Assembly (NCBI RefSeq): GCF_041262585.1
Contig: NZ_JBGCBZ010000025.1
Location: 36,014 to 100,013, forward strand
Reading direction: 5' to 3'
Source: JAOEGB01 sp041262585
GTDB taxonomy: Bacteria > Actinomycetota > Actinomycetes > Streptosporangiales > Streptosporangiaceae
DNA length: 64,000 nucleotides
Part shown: positions 1-8,943 of the stretch, piece after piece
How the letters are laid out: the number at the start of each line of letters is the position of its first letter
How positions within the stretch are numbered: position 1 is the stretch's first letter
The notes under the pieces: model-generated
Database searches by the model: none
Told to the model about the DNA's origin: nothing
What the model saw: the letters and a program-made list of their open reading frames with translations, nothing else
Made by a program: the position numbers and the translations under genes

Positions 1-1207
1 CCGGGATCTCGGCGCGGGCGGCGGCGAAGTACGCCGTCAGCAGGCCCCGAACGAACGCCTCCCGGGGCAGCAGGGCTAGCGCGTCGCGGGCGGCCTTGCC
101 TGCGTCGGCGGCGTGGAGAGCAGCCGCATCGGCGTGGTGGGCGGCGACGGCCGCGCGTTCGGCCATCCGGCCGAAGTCCTCCACGTCGTGGTCGTCCTCC
201 AGGTGTATGCCGACCTGGTTGGTGTGCTCGAACGCCGCACCCATGTGCTTGGCCGCGCCGGACAGCCGGTCGAGCAGCGCGGCGTAGTGTCCGGACCAGC
301 CGGCGCGGGGGTCGTTCAGGGTGGTGGCCAGACGGCCGAGCATCGCCTCCACTCGGGCGGCCAGCTCCAGCGGGTCGACGGTGTCGGGCCAGTCGGCCAC
401 CATGTCGCGGATCGCGTTCGCCAGGTAGTGGCGGCCGACGTCCTGCCCGACGTAGGAGCGCAGTCCGAACCGCCACACCACCCCGTGGGGGCTGCTGGTG
501 GCGCGGATGCTGCCGTACACCCGGTCGGCGTGCTCACCGGTGCCGTGGACGTCCCACCGGTAGGGGCCGGTCGCGCGCAACTCGTAGGCGACGCCGTCGA
601 CCGGCACCCGGTGGAACGGGCCGATCTGGTCGGCGACGCGGCGCAGCTCGGCCTCGCCGTAGGCGGGCTTGGTGACGGTGCAGCCGCCGGTGGGGTTGAG
701 GGCCAGGATGAACTGCCCGTGGTGGTGTTGGGCCATGTGTTCCCATTCGGGGTCGATGTGCCACTCCTCGGCCTTGCTGTCGCGCACGACCAGGGTGGCG
801 TCCTGGCGGATGCCCTCCTCGGACTGCCAGGTGCGCAGCGTCCGGGCGCGGGTGTCGGCTCCGGCGCGGTCGCGCGGGTCGAACGTGGCGGGGTCGTACG
901 ACAGCCCGGTGTTGCCGTCGGCGCGGGTGTAGGCGACCGCCCACTCGCGGGCGGGGGTGTTCTCGTTGGAGATGAGGGCGGCGGCCACCGCCTCCAGCCG
1001 GTGGGTGGGGACGAACCCGTACTCCCGCAGCACGGCGGTGCGGGTCACATCGACCAGCAGCACCCGGAACAGGTCGGCGCTTGTGGTGGGGTGCACCTCC
1101 ACCCGGTAGCGGTCGGCTACCTCGGGCGGCGTGTAGGGGTTGGCGCAGGTCGCGGCCTGGTGGGTGTCCCAGCAGACACCGCAGCGGGGGCAGACGCGGT
1201 CAGCCAT
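1..1207 (-). CDS. Hypothetical protein with N-terminal zinc ribbon, partial
   Basis: An open frame begins with ATG at 1207, preceded by a GGAG ribosome-binding site, and stays open to the window edge, giving about 402 residues without a stop. The first 17 residues contain a CPRCGVC cluster plus another Cys, which looks like a small zinc ribbon. The middle has mixed alpha/beta composition, and the last 100 residues are Ala- and His-rich and likely helical. I do not recognise the family. It is the last gene of the element on this strand and is served by two tandem promoters at 1419-1448 and 1511-1539, with a leader of about 200 nt. A role in element maintenance is only a guess. Confidence 0.75.
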   Translation of the reverse strand, partial: MADRVCPRCGVCWDTHQAATCANPYTPPEVADRYRVEVHPTTSADLFRVLLVDVTRTAVLREYGFVPTHRLEAVAAALISNENTPAREWAVAYTRADGNTGLSYDPATFDPRDRAGADTRARTLRTWQSEEGIRQDATLVVRDSKAEEWHIDPEWEHMAQHHHGQFILALNPTGGCTVTKPAYGEAELRRVADQIGPFHRVPVDGVAYELRATGPYRWDVHGTGEHADRVYGSIRATSSPHGVVWRFGLRSYVGQDVGRHYLANAIRDMVADWPDTVDPLELAARVEAMLGRLATTLNDPRAGWSGHYAALLDRLSGAAKHMGAAFEHTNQVGIHLEDDHDVEDFGRMAERAAVAAHHADAAALHAADAGKAARDALALLPREAFVRGLLTAYFAAARAEIP

Positions 1208-1324
1208 GTCGTGATCTCCGATCGTGCGGTCAGGTGCGCGGGCGGCGGAGACCGGGAGGGGCGCGGGGGACCTGGTGGTCAGCTGTTGTCCCGGTTGCGC
1301 GCCCCGGTCCCGGCCCCTAGCGGG

Positions 1325-1378
1325 TCAGGTCCAAGACAGTCCGGCGCGGGCGCGCCGGGCGGGGATGGTGCGGGTCAT
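1325..1378 (-). CDS. Possible 17-codon leader peptide
   Basis: Within the long leader of the downstream zinc-ribbon gene there is an ATG at 1378 followed by 17 sense codons and a TGA. A GGGCACG stretch about five bases upstream could serve as a weak ribosome-binding site. The peptide is basic (MTRTIPARRARAGLSWT). It might be a leader peptide or chance; no other evidence supports it. Confidence 0.2.
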   Translation of the reverse strand: MTRTIPARRARAGLSWT

Positions 1379-1418
1379 AGTCGTGCCCTTTCTCGGGAGG
1401 GGAGGGCTTGCAAGACCG

Positions 1419-1448
1419 ACCGTACGCCTATGTTCATAGACATTGCAA
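1419..1448 (-). promoter_or_regulatory. Promoter P1 of the zinc-ribbon gene
   Basis: Read on the minus strand there is a TTGCAA -35 (1448-1443), an 18-bp spacer and a TACGGT -10 (1424-1419). The -10 lies in the block CATAGGCGTACGGT, identical at three promoters in this element. Just upstream the plus strand reads GTCCGTACAGT (1453-1463), a possible operator that recurs inverted at 16909-16919. Confidence 0.55.
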
Positions 1449-1510
1449 GGTAGTCCGTACAGTTGATGGGCCTGTTTTGCCCTGCATTGCAGGTCAGTGA
1501 GGCAAGGCGA

Positions 1511-1539
1511 ACCGTACGCCTATGCGTGCGCGTTTGCAA
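1511..1539 (-). promoter_or_regulatory. Promoter P2, tandem to P1
   Basis: Minus-strand TTGCAA (1539-1534), 17-bp spacer, TACGGT (1516-1511), again inside CATAGGCGTACGGT. It lies about 90 bp upstream of P1 and points at the same gene, so the zinc-ribbon gene appears to have two promoters of the same type. Confidence 0.55.
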
Positions 1540-1744
1540 GATAGTCCGGACGCGAGCGGTTGGGGGCGGGGGGACGCGCGCGGCCCCGGCCTTCACGTGG
1601 GTCGAAGACCGGGGCCGCAGGGGCCGGCCAGCCCGCATGGGGCGGCGGGGGGCCGACAATTCCAGACGCCGGCCCACACGGGGGGCCTGGGCCGGGCCTG
1701 GGGAACCGACGCACCCGCAAGGAGGAGCGGGCCGCCGGGGGCTT

Positions 1745-2173
1745 TCAGGAGGTGGAGGTGGGTCCGCGCTCGGGCTGTAGCCGCAGCAGGCGCTCAAGCA
1801 TCTGGGCGGCCTGCTCGGTGTCCTCGGCGGGGCAGATCCGCTGCAGGGACGGTTCGCCCTCGCCGCGCAGCCCCTCACCCCACAGCAGGTGCCAGGCGTA
1901 GCAGCCGGGCCGCTCGGGGTCGGCGTAGAACACCACGTCCTGGGTCAGCCCGGCGAAGTTCGCGAAGCCGTCCAGGCGGTGCTGGTAGTCGACTGCCATG
2001 GGCACGGCCGACTGCCGCACCTCCAGCAGGACGTAGTTGCGCTGGCGGCGCTGGTTGACGGTCAAACCGCGGGCGGTCAACGTGTCCCGCAAACCGTTGA
2101 TCATGTCGGTCAGCTGCTCCCCCTGCGAGCGGGGGCGGGTGGTGGTGCCTTGCGCGTGTCGCCCTTCAGTCAT
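1745..2173 (-). CDS. Hypothetical protein, 142 aa
   Basis: The gene starts at ATG 2173 with a GGAAG stretch 12 nt upstream and ends at 1745. The product is soluble, with a hydrophilic N-terminus, a helix around residues 20-35 and a compact alpha/beta middle with several Tyr, Phe and Trp residues (around residues 60-100). No transmembrane segment or known catalytic motif is visible and I do not recognise the family. It follows the XRE regulator in the same direction with a 105-bp gap, so the two may be co-transcribed. It is a plausible element accessory gene of unknown role. Confidence 0.7.
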   Translation of the reverse strand: MTEGRHAQGTTTRPRSQGEQLTDMINGLRDTLTARGLTVNQRRQRNYVLLEVRQSAVPMAVDYQHRLDGFANFAGLTQDVVFYADPERPGCYAWHLLWGEGLRGEGEPSLQRICPAEDTEQAAQMLERLLRLQPERGPTSTS

Positions 2174-2278
2174 CTGAGATCGGCTTCCGCTGGGTTGTCA
2201 GGTCCGCACGCAGCGTAAGACCGGCCTGCGGGGGCAACTGGTACAGGGCGTACCACCTGCCCCCACGCTGAGTAACGA

Positions 2279-3505
2279 TCAGATCACGCCCGCGCGGGCT
2301 GCGAGGTGGTGCAACGCACCCGGCCGGGCGGTGCGGATCATCGTGGTCAGCGTTTCCCTCACAGCGGGGTTCATGCGGGTCTGCTGCGGCGCGACCTGCT
2401 CGGCCTCAAGGAACGCCGCGACCGCCCGGTCCCGGTTGCCGGCGTAGAAGTACGCGCGGCCGACGTCGATGTGGAAGTGCCCGGCCCGCTCCCTGGAGTA
2501 GCCCTGCGGCAGGCGCACCCGCTCCGCCCGCTTGATCGCCTCGCGGCCGTCGCCGAACTCGACCGGCACCGCCACACCCCAGATCAGCGTGTTGGTCGGG
2601 CCGAACATCAGCTGGTAGTCGTCGCGGTCCTCGCCCAGGTCCTCGGCGACCACCATGGCCTGCCGCCACGACTCCTCCGCCTGCGGCCGGTCCGCCGCGC
2701 GGGCGGCGTTGAGCGCCGCTTTGAGGTGCATCAGCCCGCGCAAGCTGACCGCCTGCGGGGAGCGCGACCCGTACTCGTCGAGCTCCACCAGGGCGCCGTC
2801 GACGATGTCGGCGGCCACGTTGTGCTCGCCGACCGCGATGTACTCCCCGGCCTCGTACCAGCGGGCGGCCAGCAGCCGCAGCGGGTCGCCGGTCTCCAGC
2901 GCCGACCACACCACCCGCTCGGTCGCGAGCGTGGCGGTGGCGACGTGCCCGAGCTTGTACACCACCTGCATCACGCACTCGTACGCCGACGCCAGCAGGT
3001 CGTACGCCTGGCGCCGGTCCGGGCCCGCCGGCAGCACCGCCACCGCCACCTGCAGGTCCCGCACCAGCTGCGGCAGCACCTCCCCGGAGCGGGCCAGCGC
3101 GGTACGCTGCCGCAGCTGCAGGGCCTTGCCGACGCGGGCGGCCAGGTCCGCCAGGTCCACGGCGTCGGCTTCGGCGGCGGTGATGTGCCCGGGCCGGCCG
3201 TGGCACAGCAGCGCCCTGTGCAGCGCGGGCACCGCCGACGATGCGATCTGCCCGTCCCGGTCGCCGGGCGGCACCGGGTACGGGGCGCCGGTGATCTGCG
3301 TGGGGTGGCAGCCCAGCGCCTCGGCCAGGATCGTGATGGTGCGCCAGTTCTCCAGGCCGCGCCTGCCCTGCTCGTACGCCTGGACGGTGTGGACGGAGAT
3401 GCCGTTGGTGGCGGCGGCGAGCTGTTCGCGGCTCCACCCCTTGGCCAGGCGCAGCTTGCGCAGCCTGTCGCCGTTGGACTCGGTCGTGGGCGTGGTTTCA
3501 CGCAT
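2279..3505 (-). CDS. XRE-family transcriptional regulator with helical TPR-like domain
   Basis: The product is about 408 aa. Residues 8-65 form a classical XRE helix-turn-helix (LRLAKGWSREQLAAAT, then SVHTVQAYEQGRR). The remaining 330 residues are helical, Ala/Leu-rich repeats typical of the TPR-like ligand or protein-binding half of many actinomycete XRE regulators. Two starts compete: ATG 3514 directly abuts GAGGG, whereas ATG 3505 has the same GAGGG 9 nt upstream, so 3505 is preferred. The protein probably controls element genes by binding DNA and responding to a peptide or partner; the target is unknown. Confidence 0.8.
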   Translation of the reverse strand: MRETTPTTESNGDRLRKLRLAKGWSREQLAAATNGISVHTVQAYEQGRRGLENWRTITILAEALGCHPTQITGAPYPVPPGDRDGQIASSAVPALHRALLCHGRPGHITAAEADAVDLADLAARVGKALQLRQRTALARSGEVLPQLVRDLQVAVAVLPAGPDRRQAYDLLASAYECVMQVVYKLGHVATATLATERVVWSALETGDPLRLLAARWYEAGEYIAVGEHNVAADIVDGALVELDEYGSRSPQAVSLRGLMHLKAALNAARAADRPQAEESWRQAMVVAEDLGEDRDDYQLMFGPTNTLIWGVAVPVEFGDGREAIKRAERVRLPQGYSRERAGHFHIDVGRAYFYAGNRDRAVAAFLEAEQVAPQQTRMNPAVRETLTTMIRTARPGALHHLAARAGVI

Positions 3506-3779
3506 GGGGGACATCCCTCGGGGGTCAGCGAAGTGTGTCAGGTCCCTACACCTGCGAGAGTACGCCGCCCCTCGCCGATACGGCAGGGCTCCGGTACGCT
3601 CGGTGACTGTCAGGTGGTCAGCGGAAACGCGGACCTCGCGGCCCGCGGGGAAGGTCAGCCCCTGCGGGCCGCGCCTGTTTCCAGCCCCGGACGTGCGAGA
3701 ACCCCGGTCGACGGGTGTCGTCCCGGGGGCCGCGCGGGTGGGCTCGCGACATCTTCGCCGGTCTGTCGCACACGCGGAC

Positions 3780-4094
3780 TTAGAGGTCGGCCCTGCGTTT
3801 GGCGCGCCTGCGCCGCCGGGCGTCCAGGTCCGTGTTCACCATGTACTGCACGTTCGACTTGGAGATGCCGAGGCGGGCGGCGATCTGCGGCCAGGACTCG
3901 CCGGCGGCGTCGAGCGCTTTGACCGCCGCGTACCAGCGGTCCATCTGCTCCTCCGCCTCCTGGGCCTTGCACGCGTAGTCGGCTTTCTCGCGTTCCGCCG
4001 CCGCGTACAGCTCGTCGACGCTCGGGGCAGCCTCGTCGGGGTGGGGAAGTTCCTCGCCAGGCATGATCGGAGTGTAGGGGAACGACGCAACCAC
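3780..4094 (-). CDS. Small coiled-coil helix-turn-helix protein, 104 aa
   Basis: The start is GTG 4094, with GGAAGGG about 11 nt upstream; ATG 4064 is an alternative. Residues 25-60 are Glu/Lys/Ala-rich and likely a coiled coil. Residues 62-88 read as a helix-turn-helix (WPQIAARLGISKSNVQYMV), followed by a very basic tail (RRRRRAKRRAD). The likely role is a small dimeric DNA-binding protein. It is the last gene of the series running down from 6299. The 265 bp to the next gene (3515-3779) contain no convincing gene. Confidence 0.7.
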   Translation of the reverse strand: MVASFPYTPIMPGEELPHPDEAAPSVDELYAAAEREKADYACKAQEAEEQMDRWYAAVKALDAAGESWPQIAARLGISKSNVQYMVNTDLDARRRRRAKRRADL

Positions 4095-4118
4095 GCGCGT
4101 TTACGCCCTTCCGTGTGG

Positions 4119-4547
4119 TCAGCAGCCCGCCGCCGTGCCGCGCAGGGTCCGGGCCGCCAGGTCGTCGCTCATGTCGTAGGCGGCGACCAGCAGCTCGACC
4201 GTGACCGGCGTCCCTGCCCGGCGCGCGGCGGCCACGGTGCGGGCCGCCGCCGCTTGCACGTTCCGGCCGATCATCTTCTCCTGCTCGGCCAGCGACGGTA
4301 CCTCGGGCAGCGACGCGGCCGCCGCCAGGCGGGCCGCCCGCCAATGCAGCTCGTCGGCCGCCTCCAGGAGCTTCTCCGGGGTGGTGACGCGGGGCAGCAC
4401 CTGGCGGGCCAGCGCCAGCAGGTCCTCGTACTGGCGGCGCACCGTCACGTCGGCAGGCAGCACGCCCCGCCCGTGCGCGGCAGCCTCCGAGGCGTGGTTC
4501 AGCACCTGGGCGGCCGTCATCGGCCGGGTGCGGGGCGTGGTGCTCAC
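4119..4547 (-). CDS. Hypothetical helical protein, 142 aa
   Basis: The gene starts with an ATG whose sequence overlaps the stop of the upstream membrane-protein gene by 4 nt, so the two are translationally coupled. The product is almost entirely helical and rich in Ala and Leu, with a short disordered N-terminus and no membrane segment. The last 40 residues (TVELLVAAYDMSDDLAARTL) could be an HTH-like bundle. I do not recognise the family. Its coupling to the preceding coiled-coil membrane protein suggests a joint role in transfer or regulation. Confidence 0.65.
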   Translation of the reverse strand: MSTTPRTRPMTAAQVLNHASEAAAHGRGVLPADVTVRRQYEDLLALARQVLPRVTTPEKLLEAADELHWRAARLAAAASLPEVPSLAEQEKMIGRNVQAAAARTVAAARRAGTPVTVELLVAAYDMSDDLAARTLRGTAAGC

Positions 4548-5830
4548 TGTGCCTGCTCCTCCTGCTCATCGTTGGGGTCTTCGACGTCGGGGTCTTCCAC
4601 TTCGCCGCGCAGCACGTCGCGCACCTCCCGGATACGCATTCGTGCCCACGACTCCGACAGGCTGAACGGCGCGGCGAGCGCCCCCGCGGTCAGGGTGACG
4701 CCGTCGAGCTTGGCAGTGCGGAACGCGTCGCGGGCCGCTTCCCGCTTCTCCTTGTCGGTCATCCCTGCGACCTCCTCCGGCGTCGGCAGGTAGCGGTTGT
4801 ACGCCTGCGGCCCGCCGGCTTCGAGTTCCTTGCGCCGCGCCTCCTCCAACTGCCCCACACGCCGCTGCTCGATCTTGGCGGCGCGTGCCGCACGCTTGTC
4901 GTCACGTGCCGCACGCTTGTCGTCAAGGTGCGCACGGGCCGCAGCAAGCGCCTCCTCCGGGTCGGTGATCCGGTGAAGCACGGCCTGCCGTTTGGCGGCG
5001 AACGTCAGCCGGGACCACAGCAGCCACTGCGCCCAGTCGAACTCCGCGACCGCCATGCCGGTGCCGTGCGGAGCCGTGTCACCGCCTGCCACAACCGTGC
5101 TGCTGCCTGCCGCACCCCCGGCAACCCCCCGCACGGAGCCCGTGTCGGGGCGGGTGGCGTCGGCGTACCACATCCACATCGGTGGCCCCAACAGCGACAG
5201 CAGCGCCGACGGGATCGCCAGCCCGTGCAGGCCCGGCGCGCCGGACCAGTGCGTGTAGTTGATGGCCGCCACAAGGGCCGCAAGCAGGCCCGCGGCGGCG
5301 AACTTCGCGTGGTAGCGGCGGCCCTCCCGGCGGGCCACGATCCCGTAGTCCAGGACGGTTACGGCGACCAGTTCCAGCCCTGCGGCAAGCATGACGGCCG
5401 CCCACACAGGCAGCCCCAGGTTGAAGTGGAAAAACCTGTACTGGCCGTACCCGGCGCCGCCGTTGACGATCACGTTGACGGTCAGGCGGCGCAGCCGGGA
5501 GGCGTTGTCCGACAGCACCTTGCGGGCGTGTGCTGCTGTCGTGCTGCGCTTGCGGCGGCTTGCCGCAACCTGCGCCACGCGTGCGGCTTCGGCTTCACGC
5601 CCCTCCTCGGCCTCCGCGCGACGCTCCCGCCGGCGCCGCTCCAGGGCGGCGCGGTGGCGGATCGCGTCGAGCTTGGCGGCGGTCTCGGCGTCCGCGACGG
5701 CCGCCTTGCCGAGCGCGGCGCGCCGTTCGGCGTCGGCCTGTGCGGCGAGTGCGGCAGCTTCCGCAGCCTCCGCAACGGACATCGGGTCAGGTGCCGGCTC
5801 GGGGGTGCGCCGGAGCAGTGATCGAAGCAT
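4544..5830 (-). CDS. Membrane protein with long coiled coil, DUF2637/Spd-like
   Basis: The 428-aa product starts at ATG 5830 behind GAGG. Residues 15-115 are a highly charged Ala/Glu/Arg coiled coil. Residues about 120-225 contain four hydrophobic segments, arranged like the DUF2637/Spd-type membrane proteins of actinomycete elements. Residues 280-330 are a second charged helix. The C-terminus has an HTH-like segment (LTAGALAAPFSLSESWARMR), then an acidic tail. I infer a membrane-anchored DNA-associated protein involved in plasmid spread between hyphal compartments. The family assignment is tentative; the topology is clear. Confidence 0.6.
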   Translation of the reverse strand: MLRSLLRRTPEPAPDPMSVAEAAEAAALAAQADAERRAALGKAAVADAETAAKLDAIRHRAALERRRRERRAEAEEGREAEAARVAQVAASRRKRSTTAAHARKVLSDNASRLRRLTVNVIVNGGAGYGQYRFFHFNLGLPVWAAVMLAAGLELVAVTVLDYGIVARREGRRYHAKFAAAGLLAALVAAINYTHWSGAPGLHGLAIPSALLSLLGPPMWMWYADATRPDTGSVRGVAGGAAGSSTVVAGGDTAPHGTGMAVAEFDWAQWLLWSRLTFAAKRQAVLHRITDPEEALAAARAHLDDKRAARDDKRAARAAKIEQRRVGQLEEARRKELEAGGPQAYNRYLPTPEEVAGMTDKEKREAARDAFRTAKLDGVTLTAGALAAPFSLSESWARMRIREVRDVLRGEVEDPDVEDPNDEQEEQAQ

Positions 5831-5954
5831 GTGCGTGTTCCTCGGGGTCGGTCAGCTGGTGGCCATGTAAGCGACCTGCGGGTGGTTCGCGCAGGCGTAC
5901 GGGAGCAATCCCAGGTCCGCGCACGTGCACCACCCGCGAGTTGATCATGGCTGG

Positions 5955-6299
5955 TTAGCCGTGCAGGGTGAGCGCGACGACGGAGACCGCGCAGCCGATG
6001 GTGACGGCCACGACGGCGGGCACCGCCGAGCGGCGGCCGTTGAGGTTGGCGACGGCGCAGTGCGCGGCGGCCAGCGTGACGATGGCGAAGCCGACCCAGA
6101 ACGCCGGCTCGGGGATCGGCACCAGCTGCAGGACCTGCGGCCGGGAAGTGAAGATCACCGCCATGACTGCGGTGATCGACAGCGCGTTGATCACGCCTGT
6201 TGATCTGGTCGGCTGGCTGCGCAGGTAGCGGGGGCCGGGCCGGTCGGCGGCGGGCTTGGCGGGCTGCTCGGGGGCCTGGTCGGGGGTGTCGTCGGTCAT
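5955..6299 (-). CDS. Small membrane protein, 114 aa
   Basis: The product has a hydrophilic Pro/Ala/Asp-rich N-terminus of about 35 residues and then three hydrophobic segments (roughly 36-55, 65-85 and 93-112). Such small multi-span proteins are common beside TraB in actinomycete elements, where Spd proteins assist intramycelial spread. It is the first gene after the repeat-rich region 6374-6510 and probably starts a transcript that continues into the coiled-coil membrane gene. No enzymatic motif is present. Confidence 0.65.
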   Translation of the reverse strand: MTDDTPDQAPEQPAKPAADRPGPRYLRSQPTRSTGVINALSITAVMAVIFTSRPQVLQLVPIPEPAFWVGFAIVTLAAAHCAVANLNGRRSAVPAVVAVTIGCAVSVVALTLHG

Positions 6300-6373
6300 C
6301 TCGAACTCCGTTCGTGATCTTGCTGTGGTTACTGTGCGTGCGCGGGCGCCGAGCCCCGCGGGGGCCGGGCAGG

Positions 6374-6510
6374 CACTGTGAGGCGCACTGTGACGTTCGG
6401 GCTGTGACGCCTCGTGTCTATAAGGACTGTGCAGGGGGGAGGGGAGATTTGCCCCGGTTCACTGTGAGGTGATCACGGGCGTAACAGTGAGGTGATCAAG
6501 GCCGTCACAG
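6374..6510. promoter_or_regulatory. Cluster of ACTGTGA repeats between traB and the next gene
   Basis: The 205-bp gap holds CACTGTGA at 6374 and 6386, CTGTGA at 6402, a longer copy CACTGTGAGGTGATCA at 6460-6475, and a near copy ACAGTGAGGTGATCA at 6484-6498. An inverted TCACAG follows at 6504. Similar CACTGT direct repeats (10157 and 10164) precede the first gene of the traB cluster. The arrangement suits a multi-site operator for an element regulator; a transfer site (clt) recognised by the TraB-like pump is the other option. Confidence 0.4.
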
Positions 6511-8943
6511 CCCCTGATCTGGCCACGCTCCGTAATCGCCGTCGGCCGGGTCGGGCCGGTCCTGACGCTGTGTATGGATCACCTCGTACACGCCGTACTC
6601 CTCGGCGTCGCGGATGCAGCCCCACTCGGTCAGCGTGGCCATCTCCTTACGCACCCACGAGTCGGACCGCTTGGCCCGCCCGCGGAACGCCGCGTACACA
6701 TCCGACGGGCGGAACCGGTTGCCCACCCCGATGTCGTTGGCCAGGACGTGGAGCAGGATGTCGATCGCCTCGTCCCGGCTGACCTCGGCCAGTCCCTCCT
6801 CCGGGTCGGGGAAGTCGATGTCGTCGAACCGCTCCTCGCGCGGCCCGGTCTGCGGTTCGTCGTCGCGCGGGTCTCCCATCCGCTCCAGCGCGTCGACCGC
6901 CTGGTGCAGGACGTGCACCGCGTCGGGGTCGCCCTCCATCTCCGCCGCCATGTCGCCGATGACCCGCTCGGCGACCTCCGTCAGCTCCGCGCGGTCGTCG
7001 TCGGCCCCCGGCTCCGGACCGTCCGACTCGGGGTCGTCGCCGGGGTCGAGGTCGAACCCGCTGCCCGGCACCTCCGGCGGCTCAGCGGGGACGGTGGGGG
7101 TGCTGCGCCGCTGCGCAGCCGGCGGAACCACCAGACCCGGCGCCGGGGCAGGTGCAGGGGCGGGCGCGGGCGCGGGGGGCTGGCCGACCAGCACGGCGCC
7201 GCGCGTTACCGGCGGCTGCCCGGCCGGGTCGGCGTAGCGCGGACCGGGCGGACCCGAGAACGCGTACTGCCGGGGCCGGGCGTCGCGCCTGGCCTGGCGT
7301 TCGGTGGCGTACTTGGCGTACGGGTCGCCGAAGGACGCGGCCGTCACCGGGTCCAGGTCGATCTCCACGAACGGCCGGTGATCGTCCAGCGCGGCCCGCA
7401 CATCCGACCCGTCGCGGGCTCGCCGCGCCCACCGGGCGGGGAGCACCTGCCGGTTCAGCGACAGGTGCGACAGCGCGACGTAGCACATGCCGGGCCGCTT
7501 GTTGGCCCACACCCACGGCTTGGCCCCCATGTCGATCAACTCGGGCGGCAGCGTGAATTTCGCGTCGTCAGGGTCCTTGCAGCCGAAGTGGACGATGTCA
7601 GCGGTCTGGGCCCGCTGGGTGGTGTCGACCCGGTCGTGGACGAACCTTTGCGCCTCCGTCAGCAGCATGATCCCCACCGACGCGGCCTGTTCGGTGATCT
7701 TCACCATGTTCTCGTTGCCATACAACGCGGACGCCTCGTACATGTGGACCATCAGCCACGTCAGGCCGCACCCGGGCACCCACTCCCGCAGGTTCTTCCC
7801 AAGCGGGTTGCGGTACGGGTCGCCCAGGTGCTTGGCGCGCATGGGGATGGTGCGGTGGACCAGGCACCACAGGAACGCCCGTACCGCCGACATGGTCGAC
7901 AGCGACCAGATCGCGGCATCACCGAGGACGGCCAGCTGCTGGTCGCCCTTCACCGGGTCCAGCAGGATCACCCCGGAGTCCTTGCGGCAGGCCACGTTCA
8001 CGTCCAGGATTTCGCCGGCGTCGCCCTTGCCGGAGCGGGACATGCCGGTGAACGCCATATGGCCTTGCTGCTTGTCCTCGTCCAGGTCGCCCTTCCCGGC
8101 GACGTGCGGCAGCAGCATCGTCAGCGGCAGGAAGTCCCGGTACAGCCCCAGCCCCTCGATCGTCTCGATGATGCTCTCGCCCGGGCCGGACGGGCCCAGC
8201 CAAGGGAACGGCTTCTTCAACTTGTCGGTGCGCAGCACCTGCACACCGACCCGGTCCAGCTGCTCGCCGACGAACAGGGTGGTGCCCCCGGCGATGCCCC
8301 CCGCCCACCGGGTGATCTTGTCGATGGCGCGTTCGTCGATGTCGGACGGCACCTCGCCCGGCCCCAGCTCGATCCCGCCGCGGAACTCGTCCTTGTTGTT
8401 GGCGAGCATCACCATGTCGCTGTCGCGGATCGTCGGCATGTGCTCGGCGGCGAACTCCCGCCACGCCGCCGACACCGCGGCGGGTGTCGCCGCGCCCCGC
8501 CGCTCCAGGTCCCGCAGCGTGTGGTTGCCGTGCCGCTTGTGCCAGATGATCGCCGCCGCCAGCCCGGCGAAGAACGCGCCGATCTCCACGTAGGCGTTCG
8601 GGCCGTACAGCACGGTGTAGGCGAACACGGCGAAAGGCGCGCCGAAGTTGAACGCCTCGTGGCAGGTGGCGAAGATCTCGCGGCCCTTGTTGAGGTACAC
8701 CGACGACCCGACCAGCGCGGCCCCGCAGGCGGCCGCGCAGAACGCGGTGAACCCCTGCGCGTCGGCGGCCTGCGCCCCGAGGTACGCCAGCGGGGCCACG
8801 CCGATCGACGCCAGCAGGATGATCCACGGGGCGAGCAGCCGCAGCGTCGCGGAGATCTCCCCGGCCTCCGACATCTGCCGGCGGAGCTTGCGCTCCTCCG
8901 CCTTGCCGCGGCGCTTGGGGTCGGACGTCAGGAACGCGACCAT
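6505..8943 (-). CDS. traB: TraB/FtsK-SpoIIIE-like conjugative DNA translocase
   Basis: The start is ATG 8943, overlapping the upstream stop (TGATG), giving 812 aa. Residues 36-134 contain four membrane segments. The ATPase core follows: a Walker A-like GMSRSGKG near residue 300, the FtsK-family stretch VILLDPVKGD near 325-335, a Walker B-equivalent LMVHMYEAS near 402, and GIMLLTEAQR near 431. A Pro/Ala linker near 600 leads to an acidic region and a C-terminal winged helix (about 735-800), as in the DNA-recognition gamma domain. Such proteins pump double-stranded DNA between mycelia. Two nucleotide-binding positions are non-standard: Gly replaces Ser/Thr in Walker A and Tyr replaces Asp in Walker B. 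Confidence 0.85.
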   Translation of the reverse strand: MVAFLTSDPKRRGKAEERKLRRQMSEAGEISATLRLLAPWIILLASIGVAPLAYLGAQAADAQGFTAFCAAACGAALVGSSVYLNKGREIFATCHEAFNFGAPFAVFAYTVLYGPNAYVEIGAFFAGLAAAIIWHKRHGNHTLRDLERRGAATPAAVSAAWREFAAEHMPTIRDSDMVMLANNKDEFRGGIELGPGEVPSDIDERAIDKITRWAGGIAGGTTLFVGEQLDRVGVQVLRTDKLKKPFPWLGPSGPGESIIETIEGLGLYRDFLPLTMLLPHVAGKGDLDEDKQQGHMAFTGMSRSGKGDAGEILDVNVACRKDSGVILLDPVKGDQQLAVLGDAAIWSLSTMSAVRAFLWCLVHRTIPMRAKHLGDPYRNPLGKNLREWVPGCGLTWLMVHMYEASALYGNENMVKITEQAASVGIMLLTEAQRFVHDRVDTTQRAQTADIVHFGCKDPDDAKFTLPPELIDMGAKPWVWANKRPGMCYVALSHLSLNRQVLPARWARRARDGSDVRAALDDHRPFVEIDLDPVTAASFGDPYAKYATERQARRDARPRQYAFSGPPGPRYADPAGQPPVTRGAVLVGQPPAPAPAPAPAPAPGLVVPPAAQRRSTPTVPAEPPEVPGSGFDLDPGDDPESDGPEPGADDDRAELTEVAERVIGDMAAEMEGDPDAVHVLHQAVDALERMGDPRDDEPQTGPREERFDDIDFPDPEEGLAEVSRDEAIDILLHVLANDIGVGNRFRPSDVYAAFRGRAKRSDSWVRKEMATLTEWGCIRDAEEYGVYEVIHTQRQDRPDPADGDYGAWPDQGL

